DNA of 64,000 nt from Bradyrhizobium sp. CB1717 (GTDB lineage Bacteria; Pseudomonadota; Alphaproteobacteria; Rhizobiales; Xanthobacteraceae). The translations under genes were made by a program, and so were the position numbers. The stretch is taken from the NCBI RefSeq assembly GCF_029714325.1, contig NZ_CP121666.1:3534001-3598000 (forward strand), given 5' to 3'. Under the pieces are notes generated by a model, which was given only the letters and a program-made list of their open reading frames with translations, ran no database searches and was not told the DNA's origin. This document shows, in pieces, positions 24,725 to 35,284 of this stretch. Each line of letters begins with the position of its first letter. Positions within the stretch are counted from its first letter, which is position 1.

Positions 24725-26563
24725 ATGTGTGGAATCGCTGGAATCGTCGATTTGCGCGGCAATGCGGTCGAGCCGGCCGACATCTCGCGGCTGACCAGCC
24801 TGATCGCGCATCGTGGTCCGTTTGGCGAAGGCACGTGGTTCAGCCCGGACCGGACGCTCGCATTCGGCCATCGTCGCCTTGCGATCATCGATCCCGGCGA
24901 GGGCGGCTATCAGCCGATGCTGTCGGCGGATGGCCGTCACGTCATCGTTTTCAATGGCGAGATCTACAATTTTCTCGAGCTGCGCCGCGAGCTCGAGGCG
25001 CGGGGCGCGGTGTTCCGAAGCCAATCCGATACCGAAGTGATCCTCGCCGCCTGGGAGGCCTGGCGGGAAGACATGCTGCCGCGCTTCAACGGCATGTGGG
25101 CCCTGGCGGTCTTCGACACGAGCACGCGCGAATTATTCCTTGCGCGTGATCGCTTCGGCATCAAGCCGCTGCTCTATGCCATGTCGCCGGAGCGATTTGT
25201 CTTCGCCTCCGAGCAGCGGGCGCTGGTGCGGAGCGGATTGATCGATGCTTCCGTCGACCTGGAGGTGGCGCGGCGGTTGTTGCTCGACGCTTTCGGGATC
25301 GAAGGAAGCGATCGCACCCTGTTTCGGCAGGTTCGCCGTCTGCAGGCCGGCCATTGCATGTGGCTGCGCCAGGGCAAGGTCAGCGTCAGGCGCTGGTGGC
25401 GGACGATCGATCATCTGCCTTCGGTGCCGGCCACGGAATCCGAGCGCGTGGCCCGCTTCCGCGAGTTGTTCCAGGACGCCGTGGCGCTGCGGATGCGCAG
25501 CGACGTGCCGATCGGGACCTGCCTGTCCGGAGGCTTCGACTCATCGGCGGTGATCTGCACCATGGCGGCGCATGAGCAGGCCGGGATGGGACCGCGCGAC
25601 AGCGCCGCGTGGCGTCACGCCTTCGTCGCGACGTTCCCGGGCGCATTGAATGACGAGCGGCCGATGGCCGAGGAGGCTGCCGCCTGGGCCAAGGTCGAGC
25701 CCACCTTCCTCGAAATCGGACAGGGCGATGCGTTGACGGACCTCGATCGGATTCTCGACGATCTCGACGACGTCTATATCGGATTGCCCAGCGCGGCCTG
25801 GCTGATCTATCGGCAATTGCGGCAGAACGACGTGACGGTGTCACTCGACGGTCACGGGGCGGACGAGTTGATGGGGGCCTATTTGCAGGACGGCCAGGCG
25901 GCTGCGTTCCGAATCCGGAATGCCGCGGAAGACCTGGCTTCGCGATCGCCGCTGGCGCGCCGCTGCGTGGACCTCCTGCGCGTGCTCTCCTTGAAACGTC
26001 AGGGCGTCTATTTTCTGCGTGGCGGGCTGCGCGAACTTCCGAGCCTGCTTCCGCTGGTTGCCGAGGACGACGTGCTGCCGCGTGAATGGGGCGGCCTGAA
26101 CCGGCGGCTCTACCGCATGTTTCACAGCACGGTGCTGCCCACGATCCTGCGCAATTTCGATCGTCTCTCGATGGCCCACGGCGTCGAGGTTCGTATGCCC
26201 TTCATGGACTGGCGCCTAGTGACCTACACGATGGCGCTTCCGGAAAGCAGCAAGTCGGCAGATGGCTACACCAAGGCTGTCGCCCGGCGGGCGATGGCCA
26301 ACCTGATGCCGGAGTCGATCCGGTCCGCGCGCCGCAAGGTCGGCTTCAATTCGCCGATGCCCGAGTGGCTGAACGGACCTTTGGCCGGCTGGACGGCAGA
26401 CCTGCTTGACCGCGAGGTGCCGGCCTTTGCCGAGCTGGTGGATGAAGCGGCCCTGCGCCGAGCGGTCAGCCGCTTGACGACGTCAAAGACGTGGGATTGG
26501 GAGACGGTCGGGCGGATCTGGCCGTATCTGAACATGAAATGGATGTTGGCAAGGTACGCCTGA
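24725..26563 (+). CDS. asnB: Asparagine synthetase B-type glutamine amidotransferase
   Basis: A glutamine-dependent amide-forming enzyme of 612 residues. An N-terminal class II amidotransferase domain has nucleophile C2 (MCGIAGIVD), R in the HRGP motif, and the FNGEIYNF and SDTEVIL blocks. The synthetase domain has the ATP-pyrophosphate loop SGGFDS at residues 268-273 (the usual L is F here), then LDGHGADELMGAY and a C-terminal RARRKVGFNSPM-type block. In glycan clusters such enzymes often amidate uronic or other acidic sugars rather than make free asparagine. Its position between a flippase and a glycosyltransferase, with spacers of three bases each side, favours that reading here. Confidence 0.88.
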   Translation: MCGIAGIVDLRGNAVEPADISRLTSLIAHRGPFGEGTWFSPDRTLAFGHRRLAIIDPGEGGYQPMLSADGRHVIVFNGEIYNFLELRRELEARGAVFRSQSDTEVILAAWEAWREDMLPRFNGMWALAVFDTSTRELFLARDRFGIKPLLYAMSPERFVFASEQRALVRSGLIDASVDLEVARRLLLDAFGIEGSDRTLFRQVRRLQAGHCMWLRQGKVSVRRWWRTIDHLPSVPATESERVARFRELFQDAVALRMRSDVPIGTCLSGGFDSSAVICTMAAHEQAGMGPRDSAAWRHAFVATFPGALNDERPMAEEAAAWAKVEPTFLEIGQGDALTDLDRILDDLDDVYIGLPSAAWLIYRQLRQNDVTVSLDGHGADELMGAYLQDGQAAAFRIRNAAEDLASRSPLARRCVDLLRVLSLKRQGVYFLRGGLRELPSLLPLVAEDDVLPREWGGLNRRLYRMFHSTVLPTILRNFDRLSMAHGVEVRMPFMDWRLVTYTMALPESSKSADGYTKAVARRAMANLMPESIRSARRKVGFNSPMPEWLNGPLAGWTADLLDREVPAFAELVDEAALRRAVSRLTTSKTWDWETVGRIWPYLNMKWMLARYA

Positions 26564-26566
26564 GCA

Positions 26567-27655
26567 ATGCGCCTGTTCCAAAATAGTGCTCTTTATCCGT
26601 CCTATCTGCCGCGGTTGAACCAGCTCGCGGCGAACGCCCGAAGCTTCGCGGAGCGGCGGGATGTGTTTCTGCACGACCGGTTCGGTGCGTCGCATTTCCT
26701 CCAGCCGGTGCTCGATGGATCGCCGGAGGCCTTCTTCACCAATGGCGACGACGAGGTCCTGCAGCGGCGCTGGGCGCGCGAGCAGGGCATGCCGGGTGGG
26801 CCGACGCTCGAGGCCATCCTGCTTGCACAGATCGAGCATCACGCCACCGAGGTTTTCTACAACCTCGATCCGGTGCGTTATCCGAGCGCGTTCGTCGCCA
26901 AGCTGCCGGGGTGCGTGAAGACGACGCTGTGCTGGCGCGCGGCGCCGTCGGGAAATGCCGATTTCACGGCCTACGGCGCCGTGCTTGGCAACTTTCCGTC
27001 GATCCTCGACTTATGGCGCGGCAAGGGATGCCGGGCCAAATTGTTCTTTCCGGCGCATGATCCCGTGATGGACGAGTATGGCCATGGCGAACGTCCGATC
27101 GACGTCGTCTTCGTCGGCGGCTATTCGCGACATCATCGCGTACGTGCCAGGACGCTGGAGCGGGTCGCACGCCTGGCTGACGACCACAATGTCGTGCTAT
27201 GTCTCGATGCATCGCGCCTGACCAGGCTGGCCGAAAGCGCGATCGGACGATTGTTGCCACTGGGACGGCACAGGCGTCCGGATGCCATCGCCGCCATCGC
27301 GAACCCCCCCGTGTTCGGAAGGGATCTCTACGAGCTGATCGGATCGTCGAAGATCGTGCTCAACGGTGCGATTGACATGGCCGGCACCGACCGCGGCAAC
27401 ATGCGTTGCTTCGAGGCGATGGGGTGCGGCGCCCTGCTGGTGTCCGACGCCGGAGGCTATCCGGACGGCATGCAGGAGGGCGTGACCATCGAGACCTACG
27501 CTACGCCGGAACAGGCCGTCGAGGTGATCTCGCGAACCCTACAGGACTGGCCCCGATCGGCGGAAATCGCCGCGCTGGGTCGAGGCCGCGTCCGTGACAT
27601 TTACAGCAAAGACGTGCAATGGAGAGCATTCAGTGACCTCGTCGGGCGCCTTTGA
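26567..27655 (+). CDS. Glycosyltransferase (GT-B, Glyco_trans_1_2/CgeB-like)
   Basis: A 362-residue predicted glycosyltransferase. The N-terminal half is an atypical Rossmann-like domain (LAQIEHHATEVFYNLDPVRYPSAFVAKLPG). The C-terminal half has IDVVFVGGYSRHHRVRARTLERVA and GNMRCFEAMGCGALLVSDAGGYPDGM, the conserved E-A-x-xCG nucleotide-sugar-binding stretch of the Glyco_trans_1_2 group. Donor and acceptor are not predictable. It starts three bases after asnB, so the two are surely co-translated. Confidence 0.72.
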   Translation: MRLFQNSALYPSYLPRLNQLAANARSFAERRDVFLHDRFGASHFLQPVLDGSPEAFFTNGDDEVLQRRWAREQGMPGGPTLEAILLAQIEHHATEVFYNLDPVRYPSAFVAKLPGCVKTTLCWRAAPSGNADFTAYGAVLGNFPSILDLWRGKGCRAKLFFPAHDPVMDEYGHGERPIDVVFVGGYSRHHRVRARTLERVARLADDHNVVLCLDASRLTRLAESAIGRLLPLGRHRRPDAIAAIANPPVFGRDLYELIGSSKIVLNGAIDMAGTDRGNMRCFEAMGCGALLVSDAGGYPDGMQEGVTIETYATPEQAVEVISRTLQDWPRSAEIAALGRGRVRDIYSKDVQWRAFSDLVGRL

Positions 27656-27803
27656 CCGAGCCACGATTTTTGCCGCAGCGTCCATCCGATTGATTGAATG
27701 AATGTCCACTTCCTGATGCAGTAGAGGGCGGGGGCATGGCTCCGTCGGAGGTGTCAATTGAGAATCCGAACGCGTTCGGCCTTGCGGCGCAGAGGGTGAG
27801 CTG

Positions 27804-28424
27804 ATGTCCATTCTTTCTACGCTCGCGCGCCGTTGTGCGCATGCTATCGATGGCCTCAACTTTCACTATATCGTCCGGCGCCTGACGGGGCGGGCGACCT
27901 GCCGCTTGCACCGGGAAGCATTTCTGGCGCATTCCGCGCGGATCTGGAACGCGTTCGGCGATAGCGACAGGATCGTCATCGGCAGCCGCTCTCACATCAG
28001 GGGCGAGCTGAAGGTCCTCGGGCACGGTGGCCGGATTACGATTGGTGAGTGGTGCTATGTCGGAGAGGGTACACGTATCTGGTCGGGAGCTTCGATCGAG
28101 ATCGGAAACCGCGTCCTGATCTCGCATTCGGTGAACATATTCGATAATCTTTCGCATCCGATCCGTGCTGCCGAGCGGCACGAGCAGGCGAAGCAGATTT
28201 TCACCTTGGGTCACCCACGCAAGCTCTCGCTCGACGATCGTCCGATCAAGATTTGCGACGATGCGTGGATTGGCGCTTGTGCGATGGTGATGCGAGGCGT
28301 GACGATAGGTGAGGGCGGCATCGTCGCCGCGGGCGCGGTGGTCACCAAGGACGTTCCGGCATATTCCATCGTGGCAGGCAATCCCGCCACCATTGTTAGG
28401 GAGTTGTCGCCGGACGAGCGATAA
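27804..28424 (+). CDS. Hexapeptide-repeat O-acyltransferase (LbetaH family)
   Basis: A 206-residue left-handed beta-helix acyltransferase. Isoleucine-patch hexapeptides are visible (IVIGSRSHIRG, ITIGEWCYVGEGTRIWSG, IEIGNRVLISHSVNI), then the active-site region with H of FDNLSHPI and the end WIGACAMVMRGVTIGEGGIVAAGAVVTKDVPAYSIVAGNPA, as in WbbJ/maltose O-acetyltransferase relatives. It would acetylate a sugar of the repeat unit. Start by ATG with GGGTGAG close upstream. Confidence 0.85.
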   Translation: MSILSTLARRCAHAIDGLNFHYIVRRLTGRATCRLHREAFLAHSARIWNAFGDSDRIVIGSRSHIRGELKVLGHGGRITIGEWCYVGEGTRIWSGASIEIGNRVLISHSVNIFDNLSHPIRAAERHEQAKQIFTLGHPRKLSLDDRPIKICDDAWIGACAMVMRGVTIGEGGIVAAGAVVTKDVPAYSIVAGNPATIVRELSPDER

Positions 28425-28491
28425 GAAATAGCCATGACGACGGGGATTGCAATGTGCTCACAAGCCAACCGTCCGCAAGCCAGGTAGCGCC

Positions 28492-29424
28492 ATGTCCATG
28501 TGGGTTACCGGTGCGAACGGGTTCATCGGCCGCCATCTCGTCCGCGAGCTGGCGGACGGCGGGCATGCTGTCCATGGCGTTGGTCATGGAGCGCTCGATC
28601 CGGCCGATGCACGCGCGCTCGGCTTGCAGACCTGGATCAATGGCGAAGTCGACGCCGCCAATCTGAACGCGCTTGCCGCCGCGCACGGGTTGCCCTCGCA
28701 CGTCTTCCACCTGGCCGGCGGGTCGTCCGTCGGACTGTCGATCGAGCGCCCGTTCGAGGACTTTTCGCGGACCGTGGCCAGCACGGCGCGTTTGCTGGAA
28801 TGGCTTCGAAGCTTTGCGCCCGAGAGCCGGCTGATCGTGGTGTCGAGCGCTGCCGTCTACGGGGCCGATCATGCCGGGCCGATCCCCGAGAGCGCGGTGC
28901 TGACGCCGATGTCGCCCTACGGCCACCACAAGCTGATGATGGAGCAGCTGTGTCAAAGCTACGTCCAGAGCTTCGGTATTCGCTGTGCCGTCGTGCGGCT
29001 GTTCTCGGTCTACGGTCCGAACCTTCGCAAGCAGCTGCTCTGGGATATCTGCTCGCGGCTGCGCAACGAGCAGCGCACGCTGAATCTCGGAGGAACAGGG
29101 GCCGAAATCAGGGACTGGACCGACGTTCGCGACGTCGTTCGTCTGCTGGCGCGTGTCGCGGAGGGGGCGTGGCGGGACGATTTTGACGTGATCAATGGTG
29201 GCTCCGGGCGCGGCGTAAGCGTCGCCGGCGTTGCCGAAGGCCTGATCGGGCATTGGGGCAGCAAAACGGCCGTGCAGTTTTCCGGCGTCGCGCGGCCGGG
29301 CGACCCGACCAGCCTGCTGGCCGACAACGCGCGCGTGCTCGACATGAACTTCGACTGGCGCATTCCGCTGGAGCGGGGGCTCGCCGACTACGTCGCATGG
29401 TTCAAGGGCCAAACTCGTGCCTGA
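28492..29424 (+). CDS. NAD(P)-dependent nucleotide-sugar epimerase/dehydratase (extended SDR)
   Basis: A 310-residue extended SDR. The Rossmann motif GANGFIG lies at residues 7-13, S119 precedes AVYG, and the catalytic pair is Y143 and K147 (SPYGHHKLMM). FSVYGPNLRKQLLWDI matches the sugar-binding region of GDP-6-deoxy-mannose reductase/UDP-glucose 4-epimerase relatives; exact substrate is open. The ATG at 28492 has AGGTAG six bases before it, and the Rossmann start follows at once. It overlaps the next glycosyltransferase gene by eight bases. Confidence 0.83.
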   Translation: MSMWVTGANGFIGRHLVRELADGGHAVHGVGHGALDPADARALGLQTWINGEVDAANLNALAAAHGLPSHVFHLAGGSSVGLSIERPFEDFSRTVASTARLLEWLRSFAPESRLIVVSSAAVYGADHAGPIPESAVLTPMSPYGHHKLMMEQLCQSYVQSFGIRCAVVRLFSVYGPNLRKQLLWDICSRLRNEQRTLNLGGTGAEIRDWTDVRDVVRLLARVAEGAWRDDFDVINGGSGRGVSVAGVAEGLIGHWGSKTAVQFSGVARPGDPTSLLADNARVLDMNFDWRIPLERGLADYVAWFKGQTRA

Positions 29425-30610
29425 GCTTGCGCCGCTGCGGATCGCATTCACCAACATACCGCGCCGCCTGTGGGCGGGAGGCTACAACTATCAACGCAAT
29501 CTGTTCGAGGCGCTCAACAGATACGCGCCGGGAGCGGTGACGCCCGTGCTGTTTGCCGGAACGGCTGACGAGTCTGAGGAGATTGCAGCGCTGGCGGGCA
29601 TTCCCGCCGTCGAGGTCGTGCGCTCGCCGGTGTTCGATCACGCTGCGGCCGGTCTTGCCCGTGCGACGAATCTTGCCCGCGCGATCGCCTTTGGTCTGGA
29701 TGGACGCGCCGTCGCCGAATTCGAGCTGCGCAAGATCGACATGGTGTTCGAATCCGCGCGCTTCTTCGGCTGGCGCCTGCCGTTCCCCGCGATCGCCTGG
29801 TTCCCGGATTTCCAGCACCGCCTGCTCCCGCACCTTTTCTCCAAGAGCGCCTATTGGCGGCGCGATCTCGGCTTTCGGGTCCAGATCGCATCCGGCCGAC
29901 ACATCATGGTGAGCAGCACAAGCGCGCTTGCCGATCTCAAGAGGTTCTATCCGGGCTTGTCGAACGGCGTCTCCGTGGTCCGGTTTGCGACCGAGCCGCC
30001 AGCCAGCCTGCTGACCACGAATCCGTCCGACGTGATCGCAGGCTACGGCCTGCCGGCACGCTATTTCTATCTGCCGAACCAGTTCTGGCGGCACAAGAAT
30101 CACCGGATCGTCGTCGATGCGCTTGATCTTTTGAAACGCCGCGGGCTGGACGTCGTCGTCGCGGCGTCCGGGAATACGCAGGACTCCCGTGACCCCGATC
30201 TGTTCGAAACCACGATGAGGCAAGTCAGGTCGCGCGGTCTCGATGCGAATTTCAGGCATCTCGGAATGATTCCGCTGGATCACGTCTATGCCCTCCTGCG
30301 CGCGTCGATCGCTCTCATCAATCCTTCGGAGTGTGAGGGGTGGAGCACGACGGTCGAGGAAGCCAAGTCGTTCGGCGTCCCGATGATCCTGTCCGATATC
30401 GACGTTCATCGCGAACAGACGGAGGGACGTGCGCGCTATTTCGGCATCCACGACGCCGAGACGCTGGCCGATCATCTGTCTGAGGTTGCGCAGGCGGCCG
30501 GGCCTGCGACCGTCCGTAACCTGTTGCCGAATCTCGAGCAGCGCGTCGAGGCGTTCGTTGCGGATTTCGTCCGGCTGGCTCGCGATGCGATGGCGCCAGC
30601 GGCCCGCTAG
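29417..30610 (+). CDS. Glycosyltransferase family 4 (GT-B)
   Basis: A 397-residue glycosyltransferase. The acceptor domain begins LRIAFTNIPRRLWAGGYNYQRNL with the glycine-rich loop. The donor domain carries YFYLPNQFWRHKNHRIVVDAL and INPSECEGWSTTVEEAKSFGVPMILSDIDVHREQ, with the E-x7-E signature of retaining GT4 enzymes. The GTG start lies within the preceding SDR gene. Its 3' end overlaps the convergent Wzy-like gene by four bases. Confidence 0.85.
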   Translation: MPELAPLRIAFTNIPRRLWAGGYNYQRNLFEALNRYAPGAVTPVLFAGTADESEEIAALAGIPAVEVVRSPVFDHAAAGLARATNLARAIAFGLDGRAVAEFELRKIDMVFESARFFGWRLPFPAIAWFPDFQHRLLPHLFSKSAYWRRDLGFRVQIASGRHIMVSSTSALADLKRFYPGLSNGVSVVRFATEPPASLLTTNPSDVIAGYGLPARYFYLPNQFWRHKNHRIVVDALDLLKRRGLDVVVAASGNTQDSRDPDLFETTMRQVRSRGLDANFRHLGMIPLDHVYALLRASIALINPSECEGWSTTVEEAKSFGVPMILSDIDVHREQTEGRARYFGIHDAETLADHLSEVAQAAGPATVRNLLPNLEQRVEAFVADFVRLARDAMAPAAR

Positions 30611-31950
30611 CCGGCCGTGCTCGAGCAGGAGCGCTCCCGGTCCGACGAGCGTTCCTGCGCAAAGACACTCCGCGGCACCACATACCAGAGCAAGAAGAGA
30701 AGCGCGGCGCCGTGTGTGAGCAAGGCGACCGAGAGCGGCACGTTGAGCAGGGTTTGCGGCAGCACGCCGGCGGACATCAGGATGAAGCGGGGCGGCAGGC
30801 CAGCAGACGCACGGTTGCCGAGCGCCAGCACGAAGCCCGATGCGAGCGCGGTCAAAGGTGCGAGATAGATTCCGACGGACGCGATTCCTTCGGTCGCAAA
30901 TAGCGAGGCATTCAATTTGCCGAGGTCGTAAGCGTCCTGCATCAGGATGGACAGCTGCACCTCGTAGGGGCAATGCATCAACGGCTTGAGGACGGAGATC
31001 TGGCAGAACCAGGTCAGCGGGTGGCTCGAGAAGAAGTTGTTGTAGATGTCGAGAGCGCTGGATGCGGTCGCGATCATCCGGATGTTGACGATGTCGAAGT
31101 ATCTGCCGGGGATGCTGTTGAGGGCGGCGCCGGTCGCAACGATCACGACGAGGCCAACGAGCATCGGGACGAAGATCGATGCGATGGCTGCCGTTCTCGC
31201 CTCCAGAAGGCGCGAAAGCACAGCCAGGGCGATCAACCAGGCGGGCGTGAAGAAGGCGAACTTGGTCAGCGTGATGGGGTAGAACAACAGCAGCAGGATC
31301 AGCACCAGTGCGGCACGCCAGCGATGGCCGAGCAGCCAGTAGCAGGCGAAGGCGAACGGCAACAACGTGCTGGAGACCCAGCCCGTCAGATATTGCACCG
31401 CGGCCGGAAATTCGAGCGATTCGCGATAGTCGTAGATGTGGGCGACCGAAACCAGGCGGAAATTGTAGGTCGCGGCCACGGCGATGGTGATCATCGAGAC
31501 GGCCAGGATCAGCGTCAGCAGATGCTCGAAATGTGCGTTCGACAACGCCAATGTTTGCCGGAGAGGCGCCCTGACGAATAGCATCGGCAACAGGAACAGC
31601 ACCAGCGCCAGCGCGGCCGAGATGCCTGCGGGCAATTGCTCGTAGCTGTAATACGAGAACACGTCGATCCAGAGGAAGCCCAGGATCATCGTGTAGAAAT
31701 AGAACCCGACGAAATAGCCGAAGCTGAAGCGGGCGATGACGAACAGCAGTGAAACGACGGAGAAGCTGGCCGCAACGATGACCGCGATCCAGAGGCGCTC
31801 CACGCTGAAGCTGATATAGTACTGGAAGGTGGCGACCTTGATCAGCGACAGGCAGGTGAGGGCGCTGTGCAGCAGCACCAGAACCGTCAGCGCAGTTTTC
31901 GAGTCCAGCCGTGACCGGAGGTCGCTGATCATCCTGGACGGTGCGCTCAT
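30607..31950 (-). CDS. Polytopic membrane protein, candidate O-antigen/EPS polymerase (Wzy-like)
   Basis: A 447-residue hydrophobic protein with about eleven membrane segments and a long periplasmic-type loop between the later ones (residues of about 270-345: SIPGRYFDIVNIRMIATASSALDIYNNFFSSHPLTWFCQISVLKPL), the topology expected of Wzy polymerases. Sequence motifs for Wzy are too weak to see by eye, so the call rests on topology and on its place among flippases and glycosyltransferases. It is the downstream member of the leftward unit that starts with the capsule genes, 42 bases after the UDP-xylose-synthase-like gene. Confidence 0.6.
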   Translation of the reverse strand: MSAPSRMISDLRSRLDSKTALTVLVLLHSALTCLSLIKVATFQYYISFSVERLWIAVIVAASFSVVSLLFVIARFSFGYFVGFYFYTMILGFLWIDVFSYYSYEQLPAGISAALALVLFLLPMLFVRAPLRQTLALSNAHFEHLLTLILAVSMITIAVAATYNFRLVSVAHIYDYRESLEFPAAVQYLTGWVSSTLLPFAFACYWLLGHRWRAALVLILLLLFYPITLTKFAFFTPAWLIALAVLSRLLEARTAAIASIFVPMLVGLVVIVATGAALNSIPGRYFDIVNIRMIATASSALDIYNNFFSSHPLTWFCQISVLKPLMHCPYEVQLSILMQDAYDLGKLNASLFATEGIASVGIYLAPLTALASGFVLALGNRASAGLPPRFILMSAGVLPQTLLNVPLSVALLTHGAALLFLLWYVVPRSVFAQERSSDRERSCSSTAG

Positions 31951-31992
31951 GGCGGACAGGCTCGCTGCGGACGAGGGGAGTTGCGAGCGGGC

Positions 31993-32955
<963 letters not shown>

Positions 32956-33043
32956 GATCGGTTCCAGATTGTCCGCGGCAGGAGCGGGCTGAGTGGTATC
33001 GGCAACGGCCGGACTCGCCAATAGCCAAGTGGGCTTGGATGCG

Positions 33044-33057
33044 GGTATTTAAATACC
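33044..33057. repeat. 14-bp perfect palindrome beside dispersed repeat copy 2
   Basis: GGTATTTAAATACC is self-complementary and lies directly next to the 33-bp repeat at 33059-33091. Copy 1 of that repeat also ends at a palindrome of different sequence. Confidence 0.6.
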
Positions 33058-33058
33058 T

Positions 33059-33091
33059 CTACTGTGCATGGGGTTGTTTTCGCACTTTTTT
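33059..33091 (-). repeat. 33-bp dispersed repeat, copy 2
   Basis: Read on the minus strand it matches 7621-7653 at 32 of 33 positions, including the 20-base core GCGAAAACAACCCCATGCAC. It follows the GT2 gene stop and precedes the UXS gene in the direction of transcription. Confidence 0.8.
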
Positions 33092-33116
33092 CAGCTCTCG
33101 GTGCCCGGCGATGCGC

Positions 33117-33881
33117 CTAGAACTCCCGCCGCTTCAGCCACGCCCGCGCCCCCCAATGGGCGAAGCACCAGGCCGATCGGACCAGGGAGAGGTGCTCGAC
33201 GTTGCGGTAGATCTGCCAGACCCATTTGGCCGAGCGTACCGGGCGGCTGGAGACCGAGGAGCCCCTGACACGGTAGCGGGCCAGGTCCTCATTGAGGCCG
33301 TACGCGGTGTGGCCGCGCTTCAGGATCGAGAGCCACAGGCAGAAATCATCATAGCCCTCGTTCTTCATCGCGATCGGACCTGCGATCTCGCGGTCGACCA
33401 TCGCGGTCAGCGTCGCGATCGCGGTGTTCTTCAGGAGCTGACCGTAAGTGAGCGAGGCCGGCACCTCGATCAGGCGTCCGGTGACCGTGTTGGCCTCGTT
33501 GATGCGGCGGAAGGCGGTGTAGCTGAGTGCGGCCTGCTTCGCCTTCGCGAAGGCGAGCTGCCGCTCGAGCTTCTCGGGCAGCCACAGATCGTCGCTGTCG
33601 AGGAAGGCGAGGTAGCGGCCCTGCGCCCGGTCGATCGCGGCCTGGCGCGCCAGCGCCGGTCCGCCGTTCTTCGCCTGCCGGATCAGCTTGACGCGCGGAT
33701 CGCGCGCGCCGATGTCGGCGATGATCTGCGGCGTCTTGTCCGTCGAGCAGTCGTCGGCGATCAGGAGCTCCCAATCGGCAAAGCTCTGGCTCTGCACCGA
33801 GCGGATGGTCTCCTCGATCAGGCCTTCGACGTTCCAGGATGGGGTGATGATCGAGACGAGCGGCATGACGGGTCCGTTCAA
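33117..33881 (-). CDS. Glycosyltransferase family 2
   Basis: A 254-residue inverting GT-A enzyme: PLVSIITPSWNVEGLIEETIRSVQSQSF, ELLIADDCSTDKT, the metal-binding region RYLAFLDSDDLWLPEKLERQ, and a typical YDDFCLWLSILKRG acceptor block. No membrane anchor. The start is the ATG overlapping the capsule-protein stop; a second ATG (33866) is equally possible. Sugar specificity unknown. Confidence 0.85.
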   Translation of the reverse strand: MNGPVMPLVSIITPSWNVEGLIEETIRSVQSQSFADWELLIADDCSTDKTPQIIADIGARDPRVKLIRQAKNGGPALARQAAIDRAQGRYLAFLDSDDLWLPEKLERQLAFAKAKQAALSYTAFRRINEANTVTGRLIEVPASLTYGQLLKNTAIATLTAMVDREIAGPIAMKNEGYDDFCLWLSILKRGHTAYGLNEDLARYRVRGSSVSSRPVRSAKWVWQIYRNVEHLSLVRSAWCFAHWGARAWLKRREF

Positions 33882-35281
33882 TTCGTGCGGGCGGGCTCGG
33901 CGATCGCGGCACGCAAGGAGGCCGCAAACGTATCGAGCAGCTTGGGATCGCCGATGTAGAGCTCGCCTGGATAAGACTTGCGCCAGGCCGCTTCGAAATA
34001 GGGCGCCCCCTTGGCCGGATCGAATGGGCCGGCGGAGAGCGCCTCGCGCAGCCGCGCAGGCACGTCCGCGAGACGGTCGACCGCGTAGACCAGCGGGCAG
34101 GAGCGGTAGAACGCATCGCCCATCACCACCACCGGCTTGCCGAGCAGCAGGGCCTCGGCGCCCGACTTGCTGTTGACGGAGATCACGGCGTCGGCACGGT
34201 TGAGCACGGTGTAATTGTTGGTCTGCGGCGGCAGCAGCACGAAATTATCGAATCGGCGCGCCAGCTCGAACAGGCGGTCGGCAGAGATCGCGCCGATCTG
34301 GGCGGGGTGTTCCTTCACCACCAGCACATGCGAATCCGGGATCGTGCGCAGCAGGAAATCGACGGTCGCGACCTGGTCGAGGTAGTCGGGAGAGCGCAGC
34401 GTCAGCGCCATGTCGGCCGGCACGTGGAACGGATAGTAGACGAAGGGCGCCTCGGGGATCGGCTTGTAGAGCTTGCGCAGCCGCGTCGCATTGAGCGCCA
34501 TCGCGGCGTGCACGCGGGCGTGACGCAGATTGTGTCCGAACTCCTGATGCTTGCCGAGCGCGAACTGGTCCCACAGCTTTTCGGTGAGGCGGCGGGCATT
34601 GCGCAGGTTCACGACCTTCTTGAAGGCCGCCGAATAATGATGCTGGTCCTTCTTGGGGATGACGATCGCCCGCTGCGTCAGCGTGTCGTCGAGATAGGCC
34701 CGCACCTCCGGTGACACCGCGTCCGCCGGCGTCGGCATCACGTCGGGCGCAGCGAGGCTGTCGGGCGTGAAGTACATGCGGCCGCGAAAGAACGACGGCT
34801 CGATGAACCAGTTACGGATGTTGCGGCGCCTGGCGGCGTAGAAGCTCGCGATCACCGAGAGAAAGCCGCCGAGCTCCTGCACCAGCTCGACGCGCTTGCC
34901 TTGCTGCTCCAGCCGGTCGAGCACCGTTTCCATCGCATTGGCATAGATCATGAAGCGCCGGCGCAGCGCGGCCGTATCGCGGATGCCGAAGGTGAAGCGC
35001 TCATGGCTGAACAGGAAATTGGTGCCGTCGAGGCAGTAGGCAGCGACGCGCGCATCGAACGCGCTGCGGTCGTCGGGCGCGGGGCCGGCCTTGAGGCCCT
35101 CGCGGTACATGTTCGTGACAGGCACGCCCTCGGCCGCCGACATCTCGGCGCTGCGATCGTCGAAGGCGAGCAGCTCGACCTCATCGCCGGCTGCGCGCAG
35201 CCGTTGCGCGACCGGAATCCAGAACCGGGTCTGGTATTCGGCGAGCGTGGTGATGAGAATGGTTCTTGCAGATGTGGTCAT
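33878..35281 (-). CDS. Capsule polysaccharide biosynthesis/export glycosyltransferase (KpsC/KpsS-like)
   Basis: A 467-residue member of the Capsule_synth family. The diagnostic C-terminal block INSKSGAEALLLGKPVVVMGDAFY appears as VISVNSKSGAEALLLGKP followed by VVVMGDAFYRS. HVLVVKEHPAQIGA is the conserved donor-site region. KpsC/KpsS relatives add beta-Kdo linkers to phosphatidylglycerol for ABC-exported capsules; here the exact linkage is unknown and no kps transporter genes are in the window. It is in tandem with a second carbohydrate-biosynthesis gene three bases away. Confidence 0.75.
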   Translation of the reverse strand: MTTSARTILITTLAEYQTRFWIPVAQRLRAAGDEVELLAFDDRSAEMSAAEGVPVTNMYREGLKAGPAPDDRSAFDARVAAYCLDGTNFLFSHERFTFGIRDTAALRRRFMIYANAMETVLDRLEQQGKRVELVQELGGFLSVIASFYAARRRNIRNWFIEPSFFRGRMYFTPDSLAAPDVMPTPADAVSPEVRAYLDDTLTQRAIVIPKKDQHHYSAAFKKVVNLRNARRLTEKLWDQFALGKHQEFGHNLRHARVHAAMALNATRLRKLYKPIPEAPFVYYPFHVPADMALTLRSPDYLDQVATVDFLLRTIPDSHVLVVKEHPAQIGAISADRLFELARRFDNFVLLPPQTNNYTVLNRADAVISVNSKSGAEALLLGKPVVVMGDAFYRSCPLVYAVDRLADVPARLREALSAGPFDPAKGAPYFEAAWRKSYPGELYIGDPKLLDTFAASLRAAIAEPARTN

Positions 35282-35284
35282 GGT

